This document shows positions 22,293-32,781 of a DNA stretch of 36,863 bases, in pieces. Origin of the DNA: Bacteroidales bacterium (lineage in GTDB: Bacteria; Bacteroidota; Bacteroidia; Bacteroidales; Muribaculaceae); assembly GCA_003150235.1 (NCBI GenBank), contig QAMW01000037.1:1-36863 (forward strand), in the 5' to 3' direction. Position 1 is the first letter of the stretch. Every line of letters begins with the position of its first letter. The position numbers and the translations under genes were made by a program. A model generated the notes under the pieces. It did not search any database, was not told the origin of the DNA, and saw nothing but the letters and a program-made list of their open reading frames with translations.

Positions 22293-25200
22293 ATGAAAAT
22301 CAATTATTTACAGGCAACACGCGTGCTTGCTGCACTGCTGTCGCCGGTGGTCGTCGTGTCGTGTGCCGACCGTTTTGACGACCCGGAGATAGTAATCGCC
22401 GGCGACCGCACGGCTTTTGAGTTTGCCGCTTCAATTGAGCAGGACAACTCGTCGCGCGCCGATGAGAGCGGCTTTGCCGACGGCGACCGGTTCGGGGCGT
22501 TTGTTGTCAATTACGATTCCGGCAGCCCGGGTACCCTTGCGGTCACCGATAACCAGGCAAACAATGTCGCCGTGACCTTTGACGCCGCTTCGGCTACATG
22601 GTCTACCGCCACAGACATCTATTGGCGCGACTTGTCGACCCCGGTCGATGTGTACGGCTACTATCCGTTTAACAACGCGCTCGCCGATGTCGAGACTTAT
22701 AGCTTCGAGGTGCGCGCCGACCAGAGCATACCGGCTACCGACAGCGGCGACATGAGCGCCTACGAGGCATCTGATTTCCTTTGGGCGAAGTCGGCGCACG
22801 TGGCTCCGGGTACACGCATCAACCTCGTGTTTACCCATCGTCTTGCGGGCGTGAAGGTGATGCTTCAGAAAGGTGCCGGATTCACCGACGAGGAGTGGGC
22901 GAAGCTGCCGCGTATCGTGACGGTTGACAACACCCTACGCTCTGCCACGGTCAATCTTTCGACCGGCGTTGCCACGGCAACCGGCACCGCCGACCGCCAT
23001 GTGGTGATGAATCCTGACGCAGCCGACAGTTACCGCGCCGTAGTGGTGCCGCAGAAAGTGGCTGCCGGTAAAAGTACCATAGGAATCACCATCGACGGGG
23101 TGAATTACACTTATACCCGCGACGGGGGCATGGAGTACACCGCCGTAAAACTTCATAATTTCACCTTGCGCATCGACAAGAAAGAGCAGTCGGGCGCATA
23201 TGCGGTGACGCTTGTCGGCGAGTCAATCTCCCCCTGGGAAGCCGACAGCTCGTCGCATGACTTTGTGGAAAATTCTTATGTCGTGGTCAACTGTCCCGAG
23301 CCGGGTAAGCTGCGTGAATCGCTTGCCGCCGCAGGCATAGATATCGCCACTGTGAAAAATCTGAAAATCACGGGAACGCTGACCGATGATGACTTTGCCT
23401 TGATGCGCGAGGAGATGCTGTCGCTAACGGCGATTAATCTTAAAGATGTGAAGATTGTCGATGTCGAGGATTACCGAACACCAAATACCGATGAAGAAGG
23501 CGCAGTGTATGAAAGAATATATGGGAATGACATTCTTCCTCCTCTGTCGGGAAACGCTCCTTTACGCCGAATAATCCTTCCCGATAGAATATGGCGATTA
23601 GGAAGCGGGTGTTTAACGGATTTATCGTTAAATTCCACATTAATTATTCCCGAGTCAGTTACTGAAATAGGATGCCGTGCCTGTGCTGGTATAAAGGAGG
23701 GGGCGACCATAATTATGCCGTCATCTCTTGAACGAATCGAGCACGATGGATTTTATGAATGTAAGGCAGTATTGGAAGTCAGGTTTTCAAATAAATTGAA
23801 ATATATTGGAAGTAGCGCTTTTTGGGGAGCAACAAATGCCTATGGCACATTTATGCTTCCTTCCAATCTGGAGTATTTAGGTAAGTCTGCTCTTGCGTTG
23901 GGCGATAATTTCGACGGGGAGATTGTGATACCTGCTACGTTGAAAGAGATACCTGAGTTCGCATTTCATGGACTGAATCTTAAAGGTGGTACAAAAGTTC
24001 TGTTTCATGACGGTGTGACAAAAATTGGTAAGGGAGCTTTTAGCAATATAAAATTTGCTTCTGAGATTCATTTCCCTTCTAATTTGAAGGAAATTGGAGA
24101 AGACGCTTTTGCCGGTTGTAATTTTATTGATGATATAACGCTTCCGAATTCACTTCAGATAATAGGTCGTGGTGCTTTCAGTGGCTCAAATTTTTCAGGG
24201 ATATTAAATATACCTGAAAATATAGAGTATTTATCGCCTACTCCGCTTGTAGAATGTGATTATGTATCAGGCTCTTTTGGCTCATGCAGGATTGAACAAG
24301 TGAAAATAGGCGATAATGTATCAATAATTGGTGGAAAGGCATGCTATGATAATCCATTCTTACGATATGTTGAAATAGGCAAAAATGTCGACCGCATAGG
24401 ATCATACGCGTTTGCTTATTGTCCGGCACTTATGACTGTGATTTCATTGGCTAAAGAACCGCCGGTACTATATGATGATGTATTCGCCGGTCTCGACACG
24501 GAGCATTGCTCATTGGAAGTTCCTGAGGAATCGGTTGACATTTATCGCCATGCTTCAGGATGGAGTAATTTTACGCATATTTCCCCACATCGCGAACTTG
24601 TATTCGGCTTTTCAAATCAAAAATGCCTTAACAAGGGGCTAACGCGCTCTACCGTACTTTATGCCGAAGGTCCCTGGCGGGTCAAAGAAGTTCCACTGTG
24701 GATTCATGTTTCTCCCGATCAGGGTGAATATAAGGATGAGGTTACAGTAACTATCGATCCGCTTCCTTCCGGAGGCGGTGAGCGTAGCGGCAGAATCGTT
24801 TTTGAGCTTATTGCCAACGGTTATACCGCCGACTGCGAGATAATGCAGTATGATTATGAGCATCCCGAGGATACTGAAATCCGGCTTCAGCGCGCATCGG
24901 CTCAGGGAACGCCTGTGAATCTGTTCATTGTAGGTGACGGATTTAGTGCGGAAGAGATTGTCAACGGCAACTATCTGTCGCGAGTAGAGGAGACGGTAGA
25001 GCATCTCTTCTCTATCGAGCCTTACAAGAGCTATCGCACACATTTCAATATCTCGACTGCGATAGCTATGTCGCCCGACAATATTGTAGCGACATTGCAG
25101 AACCGTCGTCTTGACCGATTGAATACTTTCGGTGTGGAGCTTGAAGTGCCTGTCGTGACTGATTATGTAACCTCAGTATCCGGAGATATATCTTATAGTA

Positions 25201-25754
25201 ATCTTGACGATGCTTTGATTGTCGTTATGTCCAATATGGATGCTTTTGACGGTAAGTCCTATCTTGCGGATACGGGCTATTCAATAGCTTGCGTAGCTCT
25301 TCCTGACGGTGTATATCCGTATGACTACCGAGGTCTCGTACAGTATTATGCCGGAGGCGCGGCTTTTGCCGGGTTAGGTGAGGAATATGTCACTCACATG
25401 GAGCATATCAAGGGATGTACCTGCGGCTTTTGCAATAAACTTCCGGAATACTATAGTATGAAAAGTAAGGGATTGTTGGATAATCTGACACTCTCCTCCA
25501 AAATAAATGAAGCACCCTGGCGGGAGTTTATCTTCCATCCCAAATACAGCCAGACGGTCGATATGTGGGAGGGCGGCTACAATCATCTGCGCGGTGTGTG
25601 GCGCAGCGAGCCGCAGAGTGTCATGAGCACATATATCCCGTATTATAACACCATATCGCGCTATGCAATCTATAAGGGGATTATGCGCCGCGCGGGACTT
25701 ACTCCCTCGCTTGACGACTTTATCGCCAAAGACAAAATCGAAATTCCTCAATAA
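22293..25754 (+). CDS. Fimbrillin-LRR-BACON-M64 lipoprotein, inactive peptidase copy
   Basis: The start at 22293 gives 1153 residues with a lipobox at VVSC (Cys24). A fimbrillin-like domain (about 35-310) has VDVYGYYPF and EASDFLWAK. BspA-type LRR_5 repeats (about 400-755) show repeated LPSNLEYLG- and IPATLKEI-like units. A BACON-type domain (about 775-855) and an M64 peptidase domain (about 870-1150) follow. In the peptidase motif the ligands and general base of the paralogs are replaced: Tyr1018, Tyr1019 and Ala1023 stand where the others have His, Glu and His, and the SCMN motif reads SVMS. It is thus a pseudoprotease. The fold seems kept (GLGEEY, MWEGGYNHLRGVWRSE). Its stop overlaps the next start by one base. 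Confidence 0.85.
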   Translation: MKINYLQATRVLAALLSPVVVVSCADRFDDPEIVIAGDRTAFEFAASIEQDNSSRADESGFADGDRFGAFVVNYDSGSPGTLAVTDNQANNVAVTFDAASATWSTATDIYWRDLSTPVDVYGYYPFNNALADVETYSFEVRADQSIPATDSGDMSAYEASDFLWAKSAHVAPGTRINLVFTHRLAGVKVMLQKGAGFTDEEWAKLPRIVTVDNTLRSATVNLSTGVATATGTADRHVVMNPDAADSYRAVVVPQKVAAGKSTIGITIDGVNYTYTRDGGMEYTAVKLHNFTLRIDKKEQSGAYAVTLVGESISPWEADSSSHDFVENSYVVVNCPEPGKLRESLAAAGIDIATVKNLKITGTLTDDDFALMREEMLSLTAINLKDVKIVDVEDYRTPNTDEEGAVYERIYGNDILPPLSGNAPLRRIILPDRIWRLGSGCLTDLSLNSTLIIPESVTEIGCRACAGIKEGATIIMPSSLERIEHDGFYECKAVLEVRFSNKLKYIGSSAFWGATNAYGTFMLPSNLEYLGKSALALGDNFDGEIVIPATLKEIPEFAFHGLNLKGGTKVLFHDGVTKIGKGAFSNIKFASEIHFPSNLKEIGEDAFAGCNFIDDITLPNSLQIIGRGAFSGSNFSGILNIPENIEYLSPTPLVECDYVSGSFGSCRIEQVKIGDNVSIIGGKACYDNPFLRYVEIGKNVDRIGSYAFAYCPALMTVISLAKEPPVLYDDVFAGLDTEHCSLEVPEESVDIYRHASGWSNFTHISPHRELVFGFSNQKCLNKGLTRSTVLYAEGPWRVKEVPLWIHVSPDQGEYKDEVTVTIDPLPSGGGERSGRIVFELIANGYTADCEIMQYDYEHPEDTEIRLQRASAQGTPVNLFIVGDGFSAEEIVNGNYLSRVEETVEHLFSIEPYKSYRTHFNISTAIAMSPDNIVATLQNRRLDRLNTFGVELEVPVVTDYVTSVSGDISYSNLDDALIVVMSNMDAFDGKSYLADTGYSIACVALPDGVYPYDYRGLVQYYAGGAAFAGLGEEYVTHMEHIKGCTCGFCNKLPEYYSMKSKGLLDNLTLSSKINEAPWREFIFHPKYSQTVDMWEGGYNHLRGVWRSEPQSVMSTYIPYYNTISRYAIYKGIMRRAGLTPSLDDFIAKDKIEIPQ

Positions 25755-28700
25755 TGAAACAGATTAACATATATCACATATCATGCGCCCTCGCACTGTC
25801 ACTGTTGTGGGGGTGCAGCGACGATGTCACCTACAAAGTCGACACGGTAGATAGCGGGCAAAAAGAGATACGTCTGCAAGCCGATATCGACCAGCTGAAC
25901 TTGTCGCGCGCCGATGATTCCGGATTTGCCGACGGTGACCGGATAGGCATCTATGCAGTAAATTTCGGAGCCGACGGTAATCCGGGTACACTTGCGTCGA
26001 CGGGCAATCTTGCCGATAATGTGAGATTCACTTTCAATGAAGACGCTAACTCTTGGACCGGCGACCGGCAGCTTTATTTCAAGGATGAGAGTACGCCGGT
26101 CGATTTCTACGGTTATTATCCATACATGGAAGCTGTGGATAATGTCAACGCTTACCCATTTTCAGTAGCGCGCAATCAGTCTACCGAGGCATCGGATGGC
26201 AGATTGTCGGGTTACGAGGCATCTGACTTCCTTTGGGGCAAGACGGCAGGTGTCACCCCGTCAACACCGATTGTCACCGTGACATTCCGCCACATACTTT
26301 CCTCGGTCCAGGTGACGCTTATAGAGGGTGAAGGATTTGATGAAGGGGAGTGGGCTTCTCTCGACAAGAGTGTAATCGTATCAGGTACTGGACGTGATGC
26401 GCTTATTGACCTTGCCACCGGAACAGCAACGCTTACCGGCGGCCGCGACAATACCGGAATTATTGCTGCCGGTTATAAGGAGAATTACCGCGCGGTGGTC
26501 ATCCCTCAATCGGTCGATGCGGGAGAGCCGTTGCTTGACATCACCGTTGACGGGCAGAGCTATCAGTTCCGAAAAACAGAGACGATGACTTATGTGCCAT
26601 CGAAGATGCATAAGTTCACCATCGAGGTGACAAAGCGATTGCCCGACGGTACTTTCTGTTTTGAGCTTGTCAATGAGGCGATTACTCCATGGGAGAGCGA
26701 TGCGGAGAGTCATAACGGGCTTGCAAAGGAATACCTTTTGGTAAATATTGAAGAAAATCAGACGCTTGAGGAAGCATTGAAGATACAAAAAATTGATGTA
26801 TCGGATATTGTCAATCTTAAAGTCACCGGAAGTATGCGCGAAGATGATTTCTATTATATTCGCGACAATATGAAAAAGATTCAGGCTCTTAATTTAAAAG
26901 AAATCGAGATAAAGGGAGAGTGTCAGATGAGTAATTCAGAATTTTATGAAAATTCAATCCCATCTTTAGCCCTGACCAACGCAGTCACTCTGAAACATAT
27001 AGTATTGCCTCAAAAACTTGTCGCCATTGGACGCTATGCTTTTGGAGGTACAATTCTCGAGGGAGCTTTAACTATTCCTGAGGGGGTCAAACTTATCGAT
27101 TGTGGCGCATTTTCAAATTTTTGGGATGATATATATGGAAGCTCTGAAATTTCGGGCGGTAAGTTATTGGCAAATAGTAATTTCACGGGAACTCTTACAT
27201 TACCGTCGACTCTTGAAGAAATTGGAGATGATGCTTTTCGTGGGTGTAATTTCACAGGAGCATTGATTTTACCTAAAAGTTTGAAAAAAGTGGGAAATAA
27301 TGCATTTAACGGTTGTGCTAATTTTACCGGTGAACTGCATTTGCCTGAAGAAATGATAGAAGTGGATGCTGTCAGTTTTGAGGGTGGAGGAGCTTTTTAT
27401 GGAATGAAAGGAATTACTGGGCGGCTCGAACTGCCGAGAAATATGAAAGATATAACCGGTTTCGGCGGTTTAAATATTTCCACTTTAGTCTTTCCTGAAT
27501 CTCCACTTAAAATCGGTTATTACGCATTTGCTGATTTGGAGGTAAAGAGTGGGATTGTAATACCGGAATCGGTAACGGCAATCGGGGAACGTGCATTTTT
27601 AGGATGTACCGCACCCTATATAATATTGCCTCAATCGTTGACTCGTGTTGAAGCATATTCCTTTGCAAGATGTAAGAATCTGTCAGACACTATGGTGATT
27701 CCAGAAAAAGTAGAGATAATTGAACATTCTGCATTTATAGAATGTGAAAAATTAACTGCAATCAAGCTTCCTCCAAAACTAACACATATAGGTGAAGGTG
27801 CATTCAAGAATTGTTATTCTCTTGAATATATACATTGCGATGCCGTCGAGCCACCTTTGCTGCACGAATCGGCATTTTACGGGGTAAATAAAGATAACTT
27901 TACTCTGGAAGTCCCTGAACAGAGTGTGGAAGCTTACAGAAACGCACCGGGATGGAAAGAATTTCGGCGAATCGCCGCTTATCGTAATTTCGTGGCGCGC
28001 CCCTCGAAATACAATGTGCTTAACAGGGGCGGGAAGAAAGAAATCATACTTAATGCTGATGCCGAGTGGGAACTCGCCTCCGCTCCGTCGTGGTGTCATG
28101 TCGACAAGAGTTCCGGCAACAAAAAGAGTGAACTGCTATTGACGGTCGACGAGATGGCGCATAACAGCGGAAATCGCGAGGGTAAAGTCGAATTCCGCCT
28201 GAAAGGTGATGCCGGTTATACAACCACAATAGATGTAGCGCAGTATGATTACAGGTATGAAGAAGATGAATATATCACTCTTCAGCAGGCAACGAAAGGT
28301 GATGGTATCGACCTCTTCTTTGTCGGTGACGGTTATGATGCCGGTGATATAGCGAGTGACGATATGCTTGAGGATATAAGACAGGAAGTAGAATATTTCT
28401 TTGCCGTGGAACCTTACATGACCTATCGTGAATATTTCAATGTCTACACTGCGGTCGCTCTCTCTGAGGACAGCGGGGTGGAAGATTTGAATCATTGGCG
28501 ACAGACGAAATTCCATGCGGTTTTGCCGCAGACCTGTGGGTTGCGCATAACCGCCGATTGGGGAGGAGCAATGAACTATTGCGCCGAGGTATGTCCTCCG
28601 ATTATTAACCGTCCCGAGCCGAGAGTCGGTGTAATCCTCCTTGCCAACACTGCGATATATGATGGCGTGACATATAGCATGGGTGACAGTTTCTGCGCAT

Positions 28701-29281
28701 TAGTGACAAAAAGCGATAGTTATTATCCATACGATGCAAGAGGTCTCGTACAGCATGAGGCGGGAGGTCACGGGATAGGTTGGCTGGGAGATGAATATAT
28801 ATATCATCCGGAATTCATCCAGGCATGTAAATGTACTTGTTCGGGCTGTGGTCATGTCAATGAATTGCTCGCAGAGCAAAGTTCCGGATTCTCCCTCAAT
28901 CTTTCGCTTAACGGCAAGTATAGGGAAGTACCGTGGAGTCATCTTATATTTAATCCCTCATACGGAGATATCGTGGATATTTACGAAGGTGGCTATTTCC
29001 ATGGGCGGGGAGTATATCGCTCGGAGTATAATTCATGCATGAACGACAATGTGCCTTACTTCTCGACGTGGAGCAGGCAATTGATTGTGCAGCGTATCAT
29101 GAAGCTGGCGGGTGAGGAGTTCTCGCTTGACCGGTTCTATGCGCTTGACCGCCGCGACATGGGCCGTGACTTCACGAGTACAAGCCGCAGCAGTAACGGT
29201 GTGTCCGCTGTGGGGTATCATGGCAATGCCCCGGTATTTATTGACAATTACAAATTTGGCAAGAAAGGAGGCAGACGATGA
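25754..29281 (+). CDS. Fimbrillin-LRR-BACON-M64 metallopeptidase lipoprotein, second paralog
   Basis: The 1175-residue protein has a lipobox LLWGC (Cys21), a fimbrillin-like domain (about 30-310), LRR_5 repeats (about 370-735), a BACON domain (about 755-835) and an M64 domain (about 845-1130). The presumed zinc motif is H1001-E1002-A-G-G-H1006 followed by GWLGDEY, and the later YEGGYF...GVYRSEYNSCMN is complete, so it is probably active. A cysteine cluster, CKCTCSGC, follows the active site. M64 members include an IgA-cleaving enzyme, but the substrate here is unknown. Lipidation suggests surface or periplasmic anchoring. It shares a TAATG junction with the gene before and ATGA with the gene after. 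Confidence 0.87.
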   Translation: MKQINIYHISCALALSLLWGCSDDVTYKVDTVDSGQKEIRLQADIDQLNLSRADDSGFADGDRIGIYAVNFGADGNPGTLASTGNLADNVRFTFNEDANSWTGDRQLYFKDESTPVDFYGYYPYMEAVDNVNAYPFSVARNQSTEASDGRLSGYEASDFLWGKTAGVTPSTPIVTVTFRHILSSVQVTLIEGEGFDEGEWASLDKSVIVSGTGRDALIDLATGTATLTGGRDNTGIIAAGYKENYRAVVIPQSVDAGEPLLDITVDGQSYQFRKTETMTYVPSKMHKFTIEVTKRLPDGTFCFELVNEAITPWESDAESHNGLAKEYLLVNIEENQTLEEALKIQKIDVSDIVNLKVTGSMREDDFYYIRDNMKKIQALNLKEIEIKGECQMSNSEFYENSIPSLALTNAVTLKHIVLPQKLVAIGRYAFGGTILEGALTIPEGVKLIDCGAFSNFWDDIYGSSEISGGKLLANSNFTGTLTLPSTLEEIGDDAFRGCNFTGALILPKSLKKVGNNAFNGCANFTGELHLPEEMIEVDAVSFEGGGAFYGMKGITGRLELPRNMKDITGFGGLNISTLVFPESPLKIGYYAFADLEVKSGIVIPESVTAIGERAFLGCTAPYIILPQSLTRVEAYSFARCKNLSDTMVIPEKVEIIEHSAFIECEKLTAIKLPPKLTHIGEGAFKNCYSLEYIHCDAVEPPLLHESAFYGVNKDNFTLEVPEQSVEAYRNAPGWKEFRRIAAYRNFVARPSKYNVLNRGGKKEIILNADAEWELASAPSWCHVDKSSGNKKSELLLTVDEMAHNSGNREGKVEFRLKGDAGYTTTIDVAQYDYRYEEDEYITLQQATKGDGIDLFFVGDGYDAGDIASDDMLEDIRQEVEYFFAVEPYMTYREYFNVYTAVALSEDSGVEDLNHWRQTKFHAVLPQTCGLRITADWGGAMNYCAEVCPPIINRPEPRVGVILLANTAIYDGVTYSMGDSFCALVTKSDSYYPYDARGLVQHEAGGHGIGWLGDEYIYHPEFIQACKCTCSGCGHVNELLAEQSSGFSLNLSLNGKYREVPWSHLIFNPSYGDIVDIYEGGYFHGRGVYRSEYNSCMNDNVPYFSTWSRQLIVQRIMKLAGEEFSLDRFYALDRRDMGRDFTSTSRSSNGVSAVGYHGNAPVFIDNYKFGKKGGRR

Positions 29282-32200
29282 AAATTATCAGACTATTATA
29301 TATTGCCGCCGTGATGATTCCGGCAATTACCGTAATGACAGGTTGCAGCGATGAGGATTTTGTCACTCCGGTGAACCGTGCCGATGAGCGGATTCCCGTG
29401 ACCTTGTCAGCTGCTTATCCATCGGTATCGCGCGCCTCTGATGCCGGATTTGAAAACGGTGACATGATGGGAGTGTATCTGCTCGATTATGAAAATGATG
29501 CTCCACAGGATATATCAGGCGACAATATGCATGGATCGAATATAAGATTCGGCTTCGACGGTACAGACAACAGTTGGCGCGGCGCAACTGATCTCTATTG
29601 GAAAGACGCGAAAACGCCAGCCGACGTGATAGCATATTACCCGTTTGTAACGGAGATTGTCGACCCTAAAGTGATGCCACATTCAATATCGCGCCGACAG
29701 GACAGCGCAAGCACGGAAACTGTGAAGGGTGGTTATGAGACCTCCGATTTGCTATGGGGGAAAATAACGAGGCAGATGCCAACCTCCGAGCGGATAGATC
29801 TGACTCTTAATCACCTTATGTCAGGGGTGAGGATAACGCTTAAGGAGGGTGACGGATTTGCTACCGGGGAATGGAACTCGCTGGCAAAAAATGTATTAGT
29901 GGCTAATATTGTACCGTCAGGCACGGTGAATCTTACCGACGGTACGGTCACGGCAGGCAGCGATGACCCGATAAGCATAACCCCGATGGAGTATAACGGT
30001 GATTACCGCGCTGTGGTGTTCCCACAGACGATAGAGGCAGGTAAAGAGTTAGTGACACTATCGGTCGGGAGTGAAGGATACGCCCTTTCGCGTCAGCAAC
30101 CGACGACATACGAGTCGGGAAAGATGCACACCTTTACCGTGACAGTTGACCGTCGCGATAACGGGGATATTGTATTCACGCTGACCGATGAAGCAATTAT
30201 ACCGTGGATTGACGAGGCGGAGTTCCGTGACGGGATAATGCGCAGTTATACGATAATTGATGTGCCTGAAAAAGGGAGTCTTGAAAAAATCGTGACAGAA
30301 GCCGGATTAGCGTATAAGGAGATACAGAATCTTAAACTGACAGGAGAAATAAACGAGGCTGACTACACGTTTATGCGCGAAAAAATGACTTCGCTCAAGT
30401 CGCTTAACATTAAAGATGTCGTAACATTTGACGGTGAGCGCGAGAATGTAATACCGGAAAAGGCGATGTATGAAAAAGAGGCTCTTATACGAATTATTTT
30501 CCCTGAAAATTTAAGAATTATCGGGTCACATGCGTTCCATCGTTGCGGACTTATGGGTGACTTGATTATCCCGGAAGGTGTTGAGAAGATTGGCGAGACT
30601 TTTGATGAGGCCTCAAGTTTCTTTGTTGGAAATAATAGCAATGGAAGTATGGGCGCATTTTCGTACTGTAATAATCTTTTAGGGAGGTTGGCTCTTCCGA
30701 CTACATTGACCCATATAGAGCACGGAGCGTTCAACTTTGATAAATTTTCCGGTCTCCTTCAGTTGCCGGATAATCTACAATTTGTAGGGGCATGTGCATT
30801 TAATGGAAATAGCTTTACCGATGAACTCCATCTTCCCGGTAATCTGCAATACATCGGTCATAGAGCCTTTGCGGGAAATAAATTTACCGGCAGCATAGAG
30901 ATTCCCCAGGGGATTCAGGTTATCAGAAAAGAAACTTTTGCTTATTCCGGTTTTTCCGGGACGTTGATCCTGCCTGAAGGAGTTAGGGAAATACAAGCCG
31001 ATGCGTTTCGCGGTTGTAAGATAAGAGGGGAATTACTTCTTCCATCGACAGTATTGACCTTAGGGAATTATGCTTTCAGTGGTACAGCAATCAGCCGTAT
31101 CGTTTTTCCAGAAGGAATTACAAGTATCGGGAAAGGATGCTTCATGGGCTGTAAAAATGTGACAGGAAAGTTTGTAATTCCCCAAAATGTAAATCGTATA
31201 AATGAATATACCTTTGCAGACATGTCTCGAATATCTGCGATAGAATTTCATGAAAATGTAAATTATATAGGGGGCGCGGCTTTTGCCGGTGCATATAACA
31301 TAACCGATATCGTATCAAAAAATCCAACACCTCCACTGACGGGAATAATAAGAGAGGTTGATGGTTATGTGGAAGATATGCCGATTTTTTCAGATGAAAA
31401 GACTCCGTTTTACGATGTCTTATTAGCAAATGTCACTTTGAAAGTTGCACCGGAGGCGCGGGATGCTTATTCACGTGCCCAAATATGGAAAGAGATAGGA
31501 AGGCATGCGACATACGACGGGTTTGGATGTCGACCTGAAAAGGTATGTGCCTTGAATGGCACTCATGACGAGACCGTGATTATTGACGGAAACGGAGAAT
31601 GGGAAGTGACCCATCTGCCCTCATGGTGTAAGGTGTCGAAAAGTACAGGCTCCGGGAAATCGGAAATAATGTTGTCAATAGAGGCTCTGTCGAAGGGCGC
31701 GGGCGACCGCAGTGATTATGTCGAGTTCACGCTTAAAGGCTCCGGGGCAACTGCACGGTGTGAAGTGACGCAACGTGACTATAAATATGCCGAAGATGAG
31801 TGCGTGACGCTCCAACGTGCCACCAGTGGTAACGGGATTGACGTGCTATTCATAGGTGACTGCTTTGACGCCGATGCGATTGCCGACGGGCAGTATCTCG
31901 GAATGGTGGAGGAACAGATGGAATATTTCTTCGGTGTCGAGCCATATTCGACATATAGGGATTACTTCAACGTATATGCCTGCATAAGTCTGTCGCAGGA
32001 GACAGGAGTGAACACTACGAGTACCGCGAGCAACACTCGTTTTATGACCCGCTATGACAACGGTACGGGATGCTCGGTAAAAGGGCTCGCCTGTGATGAT
32101 GCCGAGAGCGTGTTTGACTACGCGGTGACACACTCCCCGCTGACACGAGAGAAAATGCCGCAATCGCTAATCATAATGGCTTTGAACTCTGAGGAATATG

Positions 32201-32775
32201 GAAGCGTGACCACACTTACTAAGGCAGGTTCGGCGATAGCGATAGTAGGGCGGAGCAGCGACCCGTATCCGATGGACTCACGTGGAATATTGCAGCATGA
32301 GGCTTGCGGACATGCGTTCGGCAAACTTGCGGAGGAGCGCATAACAAGTAGCGGGTATATAAAAAATCAGGAGAAAGATGAAATCTGGTATAAACAATCG
32401 GGAGGCTGGTATCAGAACCTGTCACTTACAGGCAATCCTGCGGAAGTAGCGTGGAGCGACATGATTTTTGACCCGCGCTACAGTGACAAGGTGGACATAT
32501 ATGAAGGAGGGTACGGCGTGACTCGTGGAGTGTTCCGTGCAGAAATCAATTCGTGCATGAATTACGGCATACCATATTTCAGCGCGCCGGCGCGTCGCGA
32601 CATTGTGAAGAGGATACTCGACTACTCGGGAGAGGGCTTTACACAGGAGAAATTCCTTGCGAAGGACACCGACAGCTGGGGTGCGACAGGCAGCAGCCGT
32701 GCCATCGGCGATGTCAGAGGGGGAGGCGCATCATATCACCACCCGGTAAGAATAGTAAAATCGAAAAAATATTAA
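29278..32775 (+). CDS. Fimbrillin-LRR-BACON-M64 metallopeptidase lipoprotein, third paralog
   Basis: The 1165-residue protein has lipobox VMTGC (Cys23) and the same four domains as its two upstream paralogs. The motif is H1007-E1008-A-C-G-H1012, followed by GKLAEER where the second paralog has GWLGDEY, so the tyrosine is replaced by arginine. The SCMN motif is present (EINSCMNYG). The post-active-site cysteine cluster of the other two is missing and replaced by DEIWYKQSGG. The LRR block is somewhat less AT-rich than in the others. It is probably active, perhaps with changed specificity. It overlaps the second paralog by 4 nt and is followed 6 nt later by the short fimbrillin gene. Confidence 0.87.
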   Translation: MKIIRLLYIAAVMIPAITVMTGCSDEDFVTPVNRADERIPVTLSAAYPSVSRASDAGFENGDMMGVYLLDYENDAPQDISGDNMHGSNIRFGFDGTDNSWRGATDLYWKDAKTPADVIAYYPFVTEIVDPKVMPHSISRRQDSASTETVKGGYETSDLLWGKITRQMPTSERIDLTLNHLMSGVRITLKEGDGFATGEWNSLAKNVLVANIVPSGTVNLTDGTVTAGSDDPISITPMEYNGDYRAVVFPQTIEAGKELVTLSVGSEGYALSRQQPTTYESGKMHTFTVTVDRRDNGDIVFTLTDEAIIPWIDEAEFRDGIMRSYTIIDVPEKGSLEKIVTEAGLAYKEIQNLKLTGEINEADYTFMREKMTSLKSLNIKDVVTFDGERENVIPEKAMYEKEALIRIIFPENLRIIGSHAFHRCGLMGDLIIPEGVEKIGETFDEASSFFVGNNSNGSMGAFSYCNNLLGRLALPTTLTHIEHGAFNFDKFSGLLQLPDNLQFVGACAFNGNSFTDELHLPGNLQYIGHRAFAGNKFTGSIEIPQGIQVIRKETFAYSGFSGTLILPEGVREIQADAFRGCKIRGELLLPSTVLTLGNYAFSGTAISRIVFPEGITSIGKGCFMGCKNVTGKFVIPQNVNRINEYTFADMSRISAIEFHENVNYIGGAAFAGAYNITDIVSKNPTPPLTGIIREVDGYVEDMPIFSDEKTPFYDVLLANVTLKVAPEARDAYSRAQIWKEIGRHATYDGFGCRPEKVCALNGTHDETVIIDGNGEWEVTHLPSWCKVSKSTGSGKSEIMLSIEALSKGAGDRSDYVEFTLKGSGATARCEVTQRDYKYAEDECVTLQRATSGNGIDVLFIGDCFDADAIADGQYLGMVEEQMEYFFGVEPYSTYRDYFNVYACISLSQETGVNTTSTASNTRFMTRYDNGTGCSVKGLACDDAESVFDYAVTHSPLTREKMPQSLIIMALNSEEYGSVTTLTKAGSAIAIVGRSSDPYPMDSRGILQHEACGHAFGKLAEERITSSGYIKNQEKDEIWYKQSGGWYQNLSLTGNPAEVAWSDMIFDPRYSDKVDIYEGGYGVTRGVFRAEINSCMNYGIPYFSAPARRDIVKRILDYSGEGFTQEKFLAKDTDSWGATGSSRAIGDVRGGGASYHHPVRIVKSKKY

Positions 32776-32781
32776 ACCATT

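Noticed and set aside
22166..22378. 70-codon frame starting at the G run
   Set aside because: It overlaps the start of the large lipoprotein gene in another frame and has no domain. It matters only as the frame that a ten-G tract would open.
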